Shown in pieces: positions 44,433-51,874 of a stretch of DNA of 64,000 nucleotides (position 1 is its first letter; the number at the start of each line of letters is the position of its first letter). Position numbers and translations under genes: made by a program. The stretch is taken from positions 55,756-119,755 of the forward strand of contig JADZFR010000003.1 in assembly GCA_020849795.1 (NCBI GenBank). The letters are read 5' to 3'. The notes under the pieces are model-generated. The model saw nothing but the letters and a program-made list of their open reading frames with translations, did not search any database and was not told the origin of the DNA. Source of the stretch: Planctomycetota bacterium (lineage in GTDB: Bacteria > Planctomycetota > UBA8742 > UBA2392).

Positions 44433-45665
44433 CTACTTGAACAATTCCTGTACCTTGCGGATTCCAGCCGCCAGCGCGTCGGCTTCGAGCCGTGTGTTGT
44501 AGAACGCGAAGCTGGCGCGGATCGTGCCGTGGAGTTTGAAGAAGTCCATCACCGGCTCGGCGCAGTGCTGGCCGACGCGCACGGCAATGCCTTGCTCGTC
44601 GAGAATCATGCCCGCATCGGATGAGTGAATGCCGTCAAGCACGAAGCTGATCACGCCCGCCTTGTTTGGCGACGTGCCGACGATGCGAAGCCCCGGGATT
44701 TCGCTGAGCTTGCTGGTGGCGTAAGCCAGCAGCTCGTGCTCGTAGGCTTCAATGGCGTCAAGGCCGATGCCCATCAGGTACTCCAGCGACGCGCCCAGGC
44801 CGATGGTGTCGGCGATGTTGGGCGTTCCGGCTTCGAACTTGTGCGGAATGACGTTGTAGGTGGTGCGCGCGAACTTGACGGACTTGATCATCTCGCCGCC
44901 GCCCTGCCACGGCGGCATGGCCTCAAGCAGGTTGGCCCGGCCCCAGAGCGCGCCGATGCCGGTGGGCCCGAAGGCCTTGTGGCCGCTGAAGGCGTAGAAG
45001 TCGACGCCGAGTGCCTGCACATCAATGCGCTGGTGCGGCGCTGCCTGCGCGCCATCGACGAGCACGACCGCGCCGACGGCGTGTGCTTTCTGCGCCATCC
45101 ACGCAATCGGGTTCACGGTGCCAAGCGCGTTGCTGACGTGCACGCAAGCCAGCAGCTTGGTGCGCGGCGACAGTCGCTTCTCGAACTCGGGCAGCACCAG
45201 CGTGCCCGTGTCGTCCATCGGCGCGACGACGAGTTTCGCGCCTGTCAATTCGCACAGCATCTGCCACGGCACGATGTTGCTGTGGTGCTCCATGGCCGTA
45301 ATCAAAATTTCGTCGCCGGCTTTCACATTCGCCCGGCCCCAAGTCTGGGCGACCAGGTTGATGGCCTCGGTTGTGCCGCGCACAAAGATGATCTCGCGGT
45401 CGTCGGGCGCGTTGAGAAAGCGCTGCACGGTGCGGCGCGCGGCCTCGAACTTGTCGGTGCACGCAGCCGAAAGTTCGTGCGCGGCGCGGTGCACGTTGGC
45501 GTATTCGTGCTCATAGACACGGGCAATGGCGTCGATCATGCAGCGCGGCTTCTGGGCCGACGCGCCGTTGTCGAGGTAGACCAGCGGCTTGCCATGCACA
45601 GTGCGCGCCAGGATCGGGAAGTCCTTGCGCAGCGCGTCAACGTCGAATGTCTTTACTTCATTCAC
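44433..45665 (-). CDS. sufS: cysteine desulfurase SufS
   Basis: PLP enzyme that takes sulphur from cysteine as a persulphide for Fe-S cluster building, with SufE as acceptor. 410 residues, group II (SufS/CsdA) type: YLDNGASAQKP near 30-40, TTEAINLVAQTWG, EHHSNIVPWQ, the PLP lysine in FYAFSGHKAFGPTGIGALWG, and the active-site cysteine in VRVGQHCAEPVMDFF near 365. Here the usual HHCAQP is QHCAEP. It starts 9 nt after sufD and precedes sufT. sufE, its normal partner, is divergent at the head of the operon. Confidence 0.96.
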   Translation of the reverse strand: MNEVKTFDVDALRKDFPILARTVHGKPLVYLDNGASAQKPRCMIDAIARVYEHEYANVHRAAHELSAACTDKFEAARRTVQRFLNAPDDREIIFVRGTTEAINLVAQTWGRANVKAGDEILITAMEHHSNIVPWQMLCELTGAKLVVAPMDDTGTLVLPEFEKRLSPRTKLLACVHVSNALGTVNPIAWMAQKAHAVGAVVLVDGAQAAPHQRIDVQALGVDFYAFSGHKAFGPTGIGALWGRANLLEAMPPWQGGGEMIKSVKFARTTYNVIPHKFEAGTPNIADTIGLGASLEYLMGIGLDAIEAYEHELLAYATSKLSEIPGLRIVGTSPNKAGVISFVLDGIHSSDAGMILDEQGIAVRVGQHCAEPVMDFFKLHGTIRASFAFYNTRLEADALAAGIRKVQELFK

Positions 45666-45674
45666 CCGAAGTTC

Positions 45675-46973
45675 CTATTCGCCGAGCAGGCCGTGAAAGC
45701 GCTGTCGCATGACTTCTTCCAGGTGCCGCCTGACTGCGTCCATCTTGATCTGCTCGATCACATCGTTGGCGAACGCGTAGGTCAGCAGGTTGCGGGCCTG
45801 TCGCGTATCCAGGCCGCGGCTTCGCAGAAAGAACACCGCATCCGGGTCAAGCTGGCCGCTGGTGGCGCCGTGGGCGCACTTGACTTCATCGCAATAGATC
45901 TCGAGTTGCGGCTTGGTTTCTGCGCGCGCATCATCGGAGAGCAGCAGGTTGTTGTTCTGCTGTTTGGCATCGGTACCGGCTGCACCGGGGCGCACAATCA
46001 CTTTGCCGCTGAAGACGCTGTGCGACCTGCCGTCCACCACGCTGCGATAAAGCTGGTTGCTGGTGCAGCGCGGGCGCATATGGTCCACAACCAGGTGATT
46101 GTCCATGTGCTGCGCGTCGCTGCCCAGCACCAGTCCGTTCAGCGTGCAGGCCGCGCCCTCGCCGGCCAGCATCACGTTCAGGTCGTGTCGCGCGAGTTGT
46201 GCGTCCAGGTTGATGCTGTGGTGCGTGTAGTTGCTGTTGCGGTCCTGGCGTACTTCGTTCCAGCCGATGTGCGTGGCGGCCGCATCGCGCAACAGTTTGG
46301 CGTGGCGCACGTTGGCGCCCGACGCGAGCATGACTTCGCTGACCGCATTGACGAAGCGCGACTCCCCGGCCAGGCCGACAAAACTCTCGACAAGCCGCAG
46401 CCCGGCGTTTTCGCCGGCAAGCACCAGCGTGCGCGGCGCGTTGATCTGGCCGCCAGTGGACACGTACAGCACATGCACGGGCGTTTCCAGCACGGCATCT
46501 TGCCCAGCGCGAATGTACGCGCCGTCGGTGAACAGCGCCGTGTTCAGCGCTGTGAACGGCTGCGCATGGTGGTCTGCGTAGCGCGCCAGTTTGCCGGGCA
46601 GGCCTTCATCGTCCCCAAGCAACTGTGAAAGCGGGGCGATCAGGACGCCTGCGGGCAGGGCAGGAATGCGGCTTAGCGCGCTGTCAAAGAACCCGTTGAC
46701 GAACACAAGGCGGATCTCGTCGGCGCTTTCAATCAGCCACGGCTTCAGGTCGCCAAGCGTGATCTTCGCCGGTGCAGCCGCCGCCAGCTTCAGCGCAAGC
46801 AGCGGCTTCAGGTTCGTGTAGCGCCAGTCTTCGTGTCGGATCGTCGGAACATCCAGGGCGGCAAAGCTGTCGGCGGCATCTTGCCGCAACTCAGAAAGCC
46901 ATGCCGGTTCCGCCGACTGCGGCGTGAAGCCGTCGATGGCGAGTTGAAGCGAGTTTAGTGTCTGCGTTGTCAT
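45675..46973 (-). CDS. sufD: Fe-S assembly scaffold protein SufD
   Basis: 432-residue SufB/D-family beta-helix protein, partner of SufB and SufC in the SufBC2D scaffold. Conserved C-terminal core visible: RHDLNVMLAGEGAACTLNGLVLGSDAQHMDNHLVVDH, SVFSGKVIVRPGAAGTDAKQQNNNLLLSDDA and EIYCDEVKCAHGATSGQLDPDAVFFLRSRGLDTRQARNLL. Its ATG overlaps the stop of the inserted four-helix-bundle gene (ATGA), and the bases just upstream are the inserted repeat with no Shine-Dalgarno. It therefore probably depends on translation coupling with the insert, an unusual dependence for a core gene. Confidence 0.95.
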   Translation of the reverse strand: MTTQTLNSLQLAIDGFTPQSAEPAWLSELRQDAADSFAALDVPTIRHEDWRYTNLKPLLALKLAAAAPAKITLGDLKPWLIESADEIRLVFVNGFFDSALSRIPALPAGVLIAPLSQLLGDDEGLPGKLARYADHHAQPFTALNTALFTDGAYIRAGQDAVLETPVHVLYVSTGGQINAPRTLVLAGENAGLRLVESFVGLAGESRFVNAVSEVMLASGANVRHAKLLRDAAATHIGWNEVRQDRNSNYTHHSINLDAQLARHDLNVMLAGEGAACTLNGLVLGSDAQHMDNHLVVDHMRPRCTSNQLYRSVVDGRSHSVFSGKVIVRPGAAGTDAKQQNNNLLLSDDARAETKPQLEIYCDEVKCAHGATSGQLDPDAVFFLRSRGLDTRQARNLLTYAFANDVIEQIKMDAVRRHLEEVMRQRFHGLLGE

Positions 46974-47374
46974 TCGATTTTTGATTTTGGATTTTGGAGT
47001 TTGGATTGAACGGATTGGGCATCGCTTCGTGCTCGCAGTGTCTTTATCGAGGCCACGGTCATGGCTAGAATCTCATTCCCTTCCTTGATCAGGCCCGTAA
47101 GGCGTCGCTTTGAGATCATTTCGGTTTCGGCAATCACTTCCAGCCAGTTGACGGACTCGTCGCATTCTTCCTCAACGATTGCAAGCTTGGCAATCATGTC
47201 CTTGCGCGACTTGGCCCGACAAGCGGCGCGGTAGTTGGCACCTACAGACAAGGATGAACGCAGCAACTGGCGCCCGACGACGTCCGCTGATCTCGACTTG
47301 GGCAGCGAATCGCAAAGCTTCATCGAGCGCAGCCCAAATGCGCGGGTGCGTGCTTTGAAGGTCGCTTCGTCCAT
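46970..47374 (-). CDS. four helix bundle protein (23S rRNA intervening-sequence type), inserted in the suf operon
   Basis: 134 residues matching the four-helix-bundle family known from 23S rRNA intervening sequences: AFGLRSMKLCDSLPKSRSADVVGRQLLRSSLSVGANYRAACRAKSRKDMIAKLAIVEEECDESVNWLEVI and ISKRRLTGLIKEGNEILAM. The function is unknown; members occur as short mobile-like inserts. It is flanked by an inverted AATCCAAAATCAAAAAT-type repeat, has lower GC than its neighbours, and starts 43 nt after sufC with its stop overlapping the sufD start by 4 bp. Its C-terminus is encoded by the repeat itself. Nothing in the sequence ties it to Fe-S chemistry. Confidence 0.88.
   Translation of the reverse strand: MDEATFKARTRAFGLRSMKLCDSLPKSRSADVVGRQLLRSSLSVGANYRAACRAKSRKDMIAKLAIVEEECDESVNWLEVIAETEMISKRRLTGLIKEGNEILAMTVASIKTLRARSDAQSVQSKLQNPKSKIE
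46975..47007. repeat. right inverted repeat of the four-helix-bundle cassette
   Basis: AT-rich CGATTTTTGATTTTGGATTT block, imperfectly inverted relative to 47383-47414. It encodes the last residues of the inserted protein (NPKSKIE) and abuts the sufD start. Confidence 0.8.
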
Positions 47375-47382
47375 TCGGTCAC

Positions 47383-47414
47383 CAATCCAAAATCAAAAAT
47401 CAAAAATCCAGAAT
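47383..47414. repeat. left inverted repeat of the four-helix-bundle cassette
   Basis: CCAATCCAAAATCAAAAATC followed by AAAAATCCAGAAT, the inverted partner of 46975-47007. It begins 2 nt beyond the sufC stop codon, so the cassette fills almost exactly the sufC-sufD gap. Confidence 0.8.
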
Positions 47415-47416
47415 CG

Positions 47417-48172
47417 CTACACGGTTTGTTCCAGCCAGGCGTAGCCTTTGTCTTCGAGTTCGAGCGCGAGTTCTTTACCGCCGCTTTTGGCGATGCGGCC
47501 GTCGAGCAACACGTGCACGAAGTCAGGTTGAATGTGATTCAGCAGGCGCTGGTAATGCGTCACCAGCAGGAACGACCGCTCCGGCGAGCGCAGGCTGTTG
47601 ACACCCGTCGCCACGGTCTTGAGCGCGTCGATGTCGAGGCCGCTGTCGGTCTCGTCCAGGACGGCAAGCGTCGGCGCCAGCACCGCAAGCTGCAGGATCT
47701 CGTTGCGTTTCTTCTCGCCGCCGGAAAAGCCCTCATTGACGCTGCGGTTGAGCAAGCCGGCGTCGATGTCCATCAGCCTGGCCTTTTCCTTGATCAGGGC
47801 CAAAAACTCGGCGCCGCTGGCTTCGGCTTCGCCGCGGGCCTTGCGCTGGGCGTTCAGGGCCGCGCGCAGGAAGTACATGTTGCTGACGCCGGGAATCTCG
47901 ACGGGATACTGGAAAGCCAGAAAAATGCCGGCGCGGGCGCGGTCTTCGGGTTCGGCGGCGATGATGCTTTCGCCCTTGAACAGGATGTCGCCGCTGGTGA
48001 CCGTGTAGTCCGGGTGACCGGCAATGGCCTTGGTCAGCGTGCTCTTGCCGCTGCCGTTGGTGCCCATGATGGCATGCACTTCTCCGGCGTTGATCGTGAG
48101 GTCAATGCCGTGCAGGATTTCCGTGCCATCAATGGCAACGTGCAGGTCTTTGATTTCAAGCAGTTTGGTCAT
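47417..48172 (-). CDS. sufC: Fe-S assembly ATPase SufC
   Basis: 251-residue ABC-type ATPase of the SufBC2D complex; ATP binding drives the scaffold conformational change. Walker [12 protein letters not shown] (about 36-46), signature [17 protein letters not shown] (typical SufC form, Glu-Lys-Lys), Walker [13 protein letters not shown] (SufC-specific DSGLD) and HYQRLLNHI switch histidine. Complete and of normal length. The bases immediately upstream of the ATG are a repeat copy (48178-48207) ending 5 nt before it, so the normal ribosome site is missing and translation may depend on the inserted upstream ORFs. Confidence 0.96.
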   Translation of the reverse strand: MTKLLEIKDLHVAIDGTEILHGIDLTINAGEVHAIMGTNGSGKSTLTKAIAGHPDYTVTSGDILFKGESIIAAEPEDRARAGIFLAFQYPVEIPGVSNMYFLRAALNAQRKARGEAEASGAEFLALIKEKARLMDIDAGLLNRSVNEGFSGGEKKRNEILQLAVLAPTLAVLDETDSGLDIDALKTVATGVNSLRSPERSFLLVTHYQRLLNHIQPDFVHVLLDGRIAKSGGKELALELEDKGYAWLEQTV

Positions 48173-48177
48173 TTTTT

Positions 48178-48207
48178 AGCCACAGATGGACACAGATGAA
48201 CACGGAT
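48178..48207 (+). repeat. repeat copy R1 (CACAGATGGACACAGATGAA type)
   Basis: ~30-bp copy AGCCACAGATGGACACAGAT... between the GxxExxY gene and sufC. Same orientation as R2 (48596-48625), opposite to R3 (49080-49109). Confidence 0.85.
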
Positions 48208-48211
48208 AACT

Positions 48212-48589
48212 TCAGAGAACGATGCGCTTCACCTCGACGCGGGACTTTCCAAAGTTGATGAGCAGGCAAAGCGATAGTCCAGATACCTTCAAGTAGTTGA
48301 TGCACATGGCTGTGTGAACTGCATCAAACTCCTTCACTGACTTCAACTCAAGCAGAACAGCATCGTTCACAACGAGGTCTGCAACATACTTGCCGACCTC
48401 TTGTCCCTCGTACATGACTCGATACTCGACCTGCTGCAGAACCTTCAATCCCGCCTTGCGAAGCTCGATCGCTAACGAGTTCTCGTAGACCTTCTCAAGG
48501 AATCCCGCACCCAATGTGTTTGCGACCGTATAGGCACAGCCGATGATCCTTTCGGTCAATGCACTCAGTTGGGATTCAGGTTCTGGCAT
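48212..48589 (-). CDS. GxxExxY protein (PD-(D/E)xK-like), inserted in the suf operon
   Basis: 125-residue protein with the defining motif GFLEKVY at 29-35 and the companion block YVADLVVNDAVLLELKSV, which fits a PD-(D/E)xK nuclease-fold core (D, then E-x-K). Also typical: CINYLKVSGLSLCLLINFGKSRVEVKRIV. The family is widespread, often multi-copy and next to short repeats; the biological role is unknown. The ATG lies 7 nt beyond repeat R2, and longer in-frame starts run through the repeat and are rejected. Visibly lower GC than the suf genes. Likely a passenger of a repeat-bounded cassette. Confidence 0.9.
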   Translation of the reverse strand: MPEPESQLSALTERIIGCAYTVANTLGAGFLEKVYENSLAIELRKAGLKVLQQVEYRVMYEGQEVGKYVADLVVNDAVLLELKSVKEFDAVHTAMCINYLKVSGLSLCLLINFGKSRVEVKRIVL

Positions 48590-48595
48590 GGTTTG

Positions 48596-48625
48596 AGCCA
48601 CAGATGGACACAGATAAACACACAT
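48596..48625 (+). repeat. repeat copy R2 (CACAGATGGACACAGATAAA type)
   Basis: ~30-bp copy between the two inserted ORFs, direct to R1 and inverted relative to R3. With R3 it brackets the nuclease-like ORF. Confidence 0.85.
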
Positions 48626-48659
48626 AAAGGCGGAGCGGTGGGAGTAGACTGTGAGATTG

Positions 48660-49091
48660 CTAGTGATCCAGCAGGTCCCATCGATCTGGAAAGTTCTCGT
48701 AGTCTTTGGCCTGAAGCCAGAACGCGGACTTCTCAGCTTTCGACTTTGTCGGGTCACCCTGGTGTCTACAAGCGTCGATCTCCGATGGTTTCATGAAGTA
48801 GAGTTCTGGATTCCCCTTGCCCGCCGATAGGCGACACACGACCACGACCTGCGCCATGTGACATGTTGGTCGTTCGCCCAGTGGCACCGCTGATCGCTTG
48901 CTGAGAGTCTTCACCTGAATCGAAACGAACTTGGTGCCGTTCCGATCATATACGATGACGTCAATTCCCTTCGCGTTTCGGGATGTAGGCAACACGTTCC
49001 ATCCCCGCATGGCCAGTGAATAGCAGACAAAGAACAGGCCAGCGTTGCCCACCCCCTGATTGTCGCGCGCAATTGGCGTATCTGTGTTCAT
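48660..49091 (-). CDS. hypothetical protein with a possible PD-(D/E)xK nuclease core, inserted in the suf operon
   Basis: 143 residues, not assigned to a named family. NAKGIDVIVYDRNGTKFVSIQVKTL at about 39-63 gives the D44...Q59-x-K61 arrangement of PD-(D/E)xK-fold nucleases in which Glu is replaced by Gln. The front (GNAGLFFVCYSLAMRGWNVLPTSRN) is a typical helix-strand lead-in. The ATG lies inside repeat R3, so the first codons (MNTDTP) come from the repeat; a start further in is possible. Lower GC than its neighbours. Nuclease activity is inference. Confidence 0.7.
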   Translation of the reverse strand: MNTDTPIARDNQGVGNAGLFFVCYSLAMRGWNVLPTSRNAKGIDVIVYDRNGTKFVSIQVKTLSKRSAVPLGERPTCHMAQVVVVCRLSAGKGNPELYFMKPSEIDACRHQGDPTKSKAEKSAFWLQAKDYENFPDRWDLLDH

Positions 49092-49109
49092 CTGTGTCCA
49101 TCTGTGGCT
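49080..49109 (-). repeat. repeat copy R3 (inverted relative to R1 and R2)
   Basis: On the minus strand AGCCACAGATGGACACAGAT..., starting 9 nt after the sufB stop. It forms the outer boundary of the insertion island with R1 at the other end. Confidence 0.85.
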
Positions 49110-49118
49110 AATAAGCCG

Positions 49119-50555
49119 TTAGCCAACAGCGCCTTCCAGTTTCAGGCCCAGCAGCTTTTGGGCTTCTACTGCGAACTCCATGGGCAGCTCGCTCAGCACG
49201 TCTTTGCAGAAGCCGTTTACGATCATGCTTACGGCGTCTTCTTCGCTTAGCCCGCGCTGGCGCAGGAAGAACACCTGCTCGTCGCTGATCTTGCTGGTGC
49301 TGGCTTCATGCTCGATGACCGCGCTGGCGTTGTGGCTTTCGATATACGGGAAAGTGTGCGCGCCGCACTTGTTACCCAGCAGCAGGCTGTCACAGGCGCT
49401 GTAGTTGCGCGCGCCCGATGCGCCCTTCATGATTTTCACAAGCCCGCGATAGCTCTGGTCGCCGTGGCCGCCGCTGATGCCCTTGCTGATGATCGTGCTC
49501 TTCGTGTTCTTGCCGATGTGGATCATCTTCGTGCCGGTGTCGGCCATCTGGTAATCGCGCGTCACCGCCACGCTGTAGAACTCGCCCACGCTGTTGTCGC
49601 CCTTGAGGATGCAGCTTGGGTACTTCCAGGTGATCGCGCTGCCGGTCTCGACCTGTGTCCAGGAGACCTTGGCGTTCTCGTGGGCGATGCCGCGCTTGGT
49701 CACGAAGTTGTACACGCCGCCTTTGCCGTCCTTGTCGCCTGGGTACCAGTTCTGGACCGTGCTGTACTTGATGTGGCCGCCCTTGAGCGCCACCAGCTCT
49801 ACCACCGCGGCGTGCAACTGATTTTCGTCGCGCTGGGGCGCGGTGCAGCCCTCGAGATAGCTGACGTACGCGCCTTCGTCGGCGATCAGCAACGTGCGCT
49901 CAAACTGGCCTGTGCCCGCGCTGTTGATGCGGAAGTACGTGCTCAGTTCCATCGGGCAGCGCACACCCGGCGGGATGTAGCAGAAGCTGCCGTCGCTGAA
50001 TACCGCGCTGTTCAATGCCGCGAAGTAGTTGTCCGTGAACGGCACCACGCTGCCCAGGTGCTTGCGCACAAGCTCGGGGTGGTCGGTGACGGCTTCGCTG
50101 AAGCTGCAGAAGATGATGCCCTGCTTGGAAAGTTCTTCGCGAAAGGTTGTCTTGACGCTGACGCTGTCGAACACGGCGTCAACAGCCACGCCGCTCAGGC
50201 GCTTCTGCTCGTCCAGGCTGATGCCCAGCTTCTCGAACGTCTCCAGCAACTCGGGGTCCACTTCATCGAGGCTGGTGACTTCTTTTTTCTTCTTCGGCGC
50301 CGAGTAGTAAATGATGCCCTGGTAGTCGATTTTCGGGTACGTGGGCTTCTGCCACGTCGGCTCGGTCATCGTCAGCCAGTGGCGGTAGGCTTTCAGGCGC
50401 CATTCCAGCAGCCACTCGGGTTCTTTCTTCTTGGCGCTGATCGCGCGCACCACGCCCTCATTCAGCCCGGGCGGAAGCTGGTCGGCGTCGATGTTGCTTG
50501 TCCAGCCGTGCTTGTACTCCTGCTCGGCCAGCGACTGGATGGTTTCGTTGCTCAT
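49119..50555 (-). CDS. sufB: Fe-S assembly scaffold protein SufB
   Basis: 478-residue core scaffold of the SUF system, where clusters are assembled with SufC and SufD. Conserved: [17 protein letters not shown] [106 protein letters not shown] and [26 protein letters not shown]. The in-frame ATG at 50657 would extend into the operator region and is rejected; AAAGG lies 8 nt before the ATG used. First gene of the leftward suf operon; the promoter lies between two GGACTAA palindromes. An insertion island separates it from sufC. Confidence 0.97.
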   Translation of the reverse strand: MSNETIQSLAEQEYKHGWTSNIDADQLPPGLNEGVVRAISAKKKEPEWLLEWRLKAYRHWLTMTEPTWQKPTYPKIDYQGIIYYSAPKKKKEVTSLDEVDPELLETFEKLGISLDEQKRLSGVAVDAVFDSVSVKTTFREELSKQGIIFCSFSEAVTDHPELVRKHLGSVVPFTDNYFAALNSAVFSDGSFCYIPPGVRCPMELSTYFRINSAGTGQFERTLLIADEGAYVSYLEGCTAPQRDENQLHAAVVELVALKGGHIKYSTVQNWYPGDKDGKGGVYNFVTKRGIAHENAKVSWTQVETGSAITWKYPSCILKGDNSVGEFYSVAVTRDYQMADTGTKMIHIGKNTKSTIISKGISGGHGDQSYRGLVKIMKGASGARNYSACDSLLLGNKCGAHTFPYIESHNASAVIEHEASTSKISDEQVFFLRQRGLSEEDAVSMIVNGFCKDVLSELPMEFAVEAQKLLGLKLEGAVG

Positions 50556-50578
50556 GTCTGTGGCCTTTGGGCCTATCT

Positions 50579-50593
50579 GGACTAACTTTGTCC
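50579..50593. promoter_or_regulatory. suf operator 1 (GGACTAACTTTGTCC)
   Basis: Imperfect palindrome with GGAC/GTCC ends, directly next to the -10 box of the sufB promoter. It resembles the sites at 50632 and 34857; an Rrf2-type regulator is the likely binder (inference). Confidence 0.6.
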
Positions 50594-50621
50594 AAAATAC
50601 AGGACCCGCCAAACCCCACAA
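50594..50621 (-). promoter_or_regulatory. sufB promoter
   Basis: On the minus strand TTGTGG (50621-50616), 16-bp spacer, TATTTT (50599-50594). Operators flank it on both sides, as expected for repression. Confidence 0.55.
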
Positions 50622-50631
50622 GAAGGAAAGT

Positions 50632-50646
50632 GGACTAAACTGGTCC
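50632..50646. promoter_or_regulatory. suf operator 2 (GGACTAAACTGGTCC)
   Basis: Imperfect palindrome 53 bp (about five helical turns) from operator 1, on the far side of the sufB promoter and near the divergent sufE start. Confidence 0.6.
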
Positions 50647-50708
50647 TTTATTCCCAACTTGCGGCCTAAGTAATAGAAGAAGGAACACGAGATACCAGCA
50701 GGAAGCCA

Positions 50709-51137
50709 ATGACCATCCTAGACCGCCAGCAAGCCATCATCGACGAGTTCAAGGCGCTTCCCGACTGGGAAGACCGCTACAAGCGCATCATTGAATATGG
50801 GCGTGAGCTGGCGGCTATGAACCCCGAGCACCAGGTGGACAAGAACAAGGTCAAGGGCTGCCAGAGCACCGTGTGGCTGCACGCGGGTTTGGAAAGCGGC
50901 ACAGTGCGGCTGCAGGGCGACAGCGACGCAATGATCGTGCGGGGTTTGGTGGCACTGCTGCTGAAGGTATACGACGGGGCAACGCCCGCCGAGATTATCG
51001 CCACGCCGCCGGACTTCATCCGCGAGACCGGCTTAGGCAGCCACCTGAGCCAGACCCGCGCCAACGGTCTGGCGGCGATGGTCAAGCAGATCCAGATGTA
51101 CGCGGCTGTGTTCCAGGCGATGCAGAAGGCGAAGTAG
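50709..51137 (+). CDS. sufE: SufE, sulphur acceptor for SufS
   Basis: 142-residue SufE: accepts persulphide sulphur from SufS on its cysteine and hands it to SufB. The active-site loop [10 protein letters not shown] puts the cysteine at residue 51, as in the family; [15 protein letters not shown] and [23 protein letters not shown] are also typical. It is divergent from sufB across the operator region, so both may respond to the same regulator. Complete, normal length. Confidence 0.95.
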   Translation: MTILDRQQAIIDEFKALPDWEDRYKRIIEYGRELAAMNPEHQVDKNKVKGCQSTVWLHAGLESGTVRLQGDSDAMIVRGLVALLLKVYDGATPAEIIATPPDFIRETGLGSHLSQTRANGLAAMVKQIQMYAAVFQAMQKAK

Positions 51138-51581
51138 TCAGGTGGCCGGTTTGAGTTCGCCGGGCTTGCGCAGCATCTTTTCGATCTCGCTGATGTGGTT
51201 CTCTTCGTCGCGGATCATGTCGCGCGCGTACTCTTCGAGGCGCACGTCTTTGCCTTCGACCAGCGCCAGCAGGTCGCGGTACATCTGCACGCCGCTGACT
51301 TCGTGCTCAATGCTCTCGCGCAGGATGTCCTCGATGTGGTGTTTTTCTGTCTCGAGCAGCTTGCCGATCTTGAGTGATGGGTGGCCGCCCAGAGCAGTGA
51401 CGTATTCGCCGGCGGCATGCGCGTGGCTGAGCGACTCGGTCGCCACGCCCCGGAACCACGCGACGATGGGAATGCGCGAGTAGCCGAAGATCATCAGCGA
51501 GTAGTGGCTGTAACGGACGACGCCCGCAAGTTCGAGTTCAAGGACGCGGTTGAGCGCGTCGATCACCTTCTTCTTTTCCAT
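51138..51581 (-). CDS. ferritin-like (bacterioferritin-type) di-iron protein
   Basis: 147 residues, four-helix ferritin-like fold. The di-iron ligand pattern is visible: Glu in LELELAGVVRYSHYSLM, ESLSHAHAAGEYV (ExxH), HEVSGVQMYRDLL and RDEENHISEIEKML (ExxH). It resembles bacterioferritin-type proteins and could store iron or detoxify peroxide. GGGAGG 5 nt upstream supports the ATG; longer in-frame starts lack support. It is convergent with sufE with adjacent stops, and the location fits an iron supply for cluster synthesis. Confidence 0.85.
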   Translation of the reverse strand: MEKKKVIDALNRVLELELAGVVRYSHYSLMIFGYSRIPIVAWFRGVATESLSHAHAAGEYVTALGGHPSLKIGKLLETEKHHIEDILRESIEHEVSGVQMYRDLLALVEGKDVRLEEYARDMIRDEENHISEIEKMLRKPGELKPAT

Positions 51582-51702
51582 GGCGGCCTCCCGTGGCTTT
51601 GAATGATGCATGGTGCAAGTAACTTCGTCGAACCTTGAAGCCTGAACTAAACAGGATTGAGGCAACTTTCGCAACAATTCTTGATGTTTCGGCTGCGCGC
51701 GT

Positions 51703-51731
51703 TTGCCTGCGACTTGCTGATCGCGTATCTA
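51703..51731 (+). promoter_or_regulatory. trp operon promoter
   Basis: TTGCCT (51703-51708), 17-bp spacer, TATCTA (51726-51731). Transcription should start about 51738-51740, at or within 2 nt of the trpL ATG. Confidence 0.65.
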
Positions 51732-51739
51732 TATCCGCC

Positions 51740-51805
51740 ATGACTTCGACGATGAACAACCTTGTGCGCGCGTGGTGGTGGACACCTTCCAGGTGTCGCG
51801 CCTGA
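51740..51805 (+). CDS. trpL: trp operon leader peptide
   Basis: 21-codon reading frame MTSTMNNLVRA-WWW-TPSRCRA with three consecutive TGG codons (51773-51781). Ribosome stalling there when tryptophanyl-tRNA is scarce would free the antiterminator. No Shine-Dalgarno sequence precedes it; with the -10 box ending 8 nt before the ATG the mRNA is predicted to be leaderless. It lies 69 nt upstream of trpE on the same strand and is followed by a terminator hairpin. Confidence 0.9.
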   Translation: MTSTMNNLVRAWWWTPSRCRA

Positions 51806-51863
51806 TTGTTTGCCCGTTTTGTTCGCGACGCCTGGAGACCTCTCCGGGCGTGTTTGTTTTTTC
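51781..51863 (+). promoter_or_regulatory. trp attenuator (alternative RNA structures)
   Basis: Pause hairpin 1:2 is GACACC-TTCCA-GGTGTC (51781-51797), beginning at the last Trp codon. Antiterminator 2:3 pairs CCAGGTGTCGCG (51789-51800) with CGCGACGCCTGG (51824-51835): 12 bp, one G-U. Terminator 3:4 is ACGCCTGGA / TCCGGGCGT (51828-51851) plus GTTTGTTTTTT. All three are mutually exclusive as in ribosome-mediated attenuation. Confidence 0.9.
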
Positions 51864-51874
51864 AGGACCTGACC

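Noticed and set aside
44625..46628. 667-codon rightward frame opposite sufS and sufD
   Set aside because: Spans two convincing suf genes in antisense and has no recognisable domain.
17423..49109. CRISPR array from the ~30-bp repeats
   Set aside because: Copies are in mixed orientation, irregularly spaced, flank genes and have no cas genes nearby.
49308..50585. 425-codon rightward frame opposite sufB
   Set aside because: Antisense shadow of sufB with no family features.
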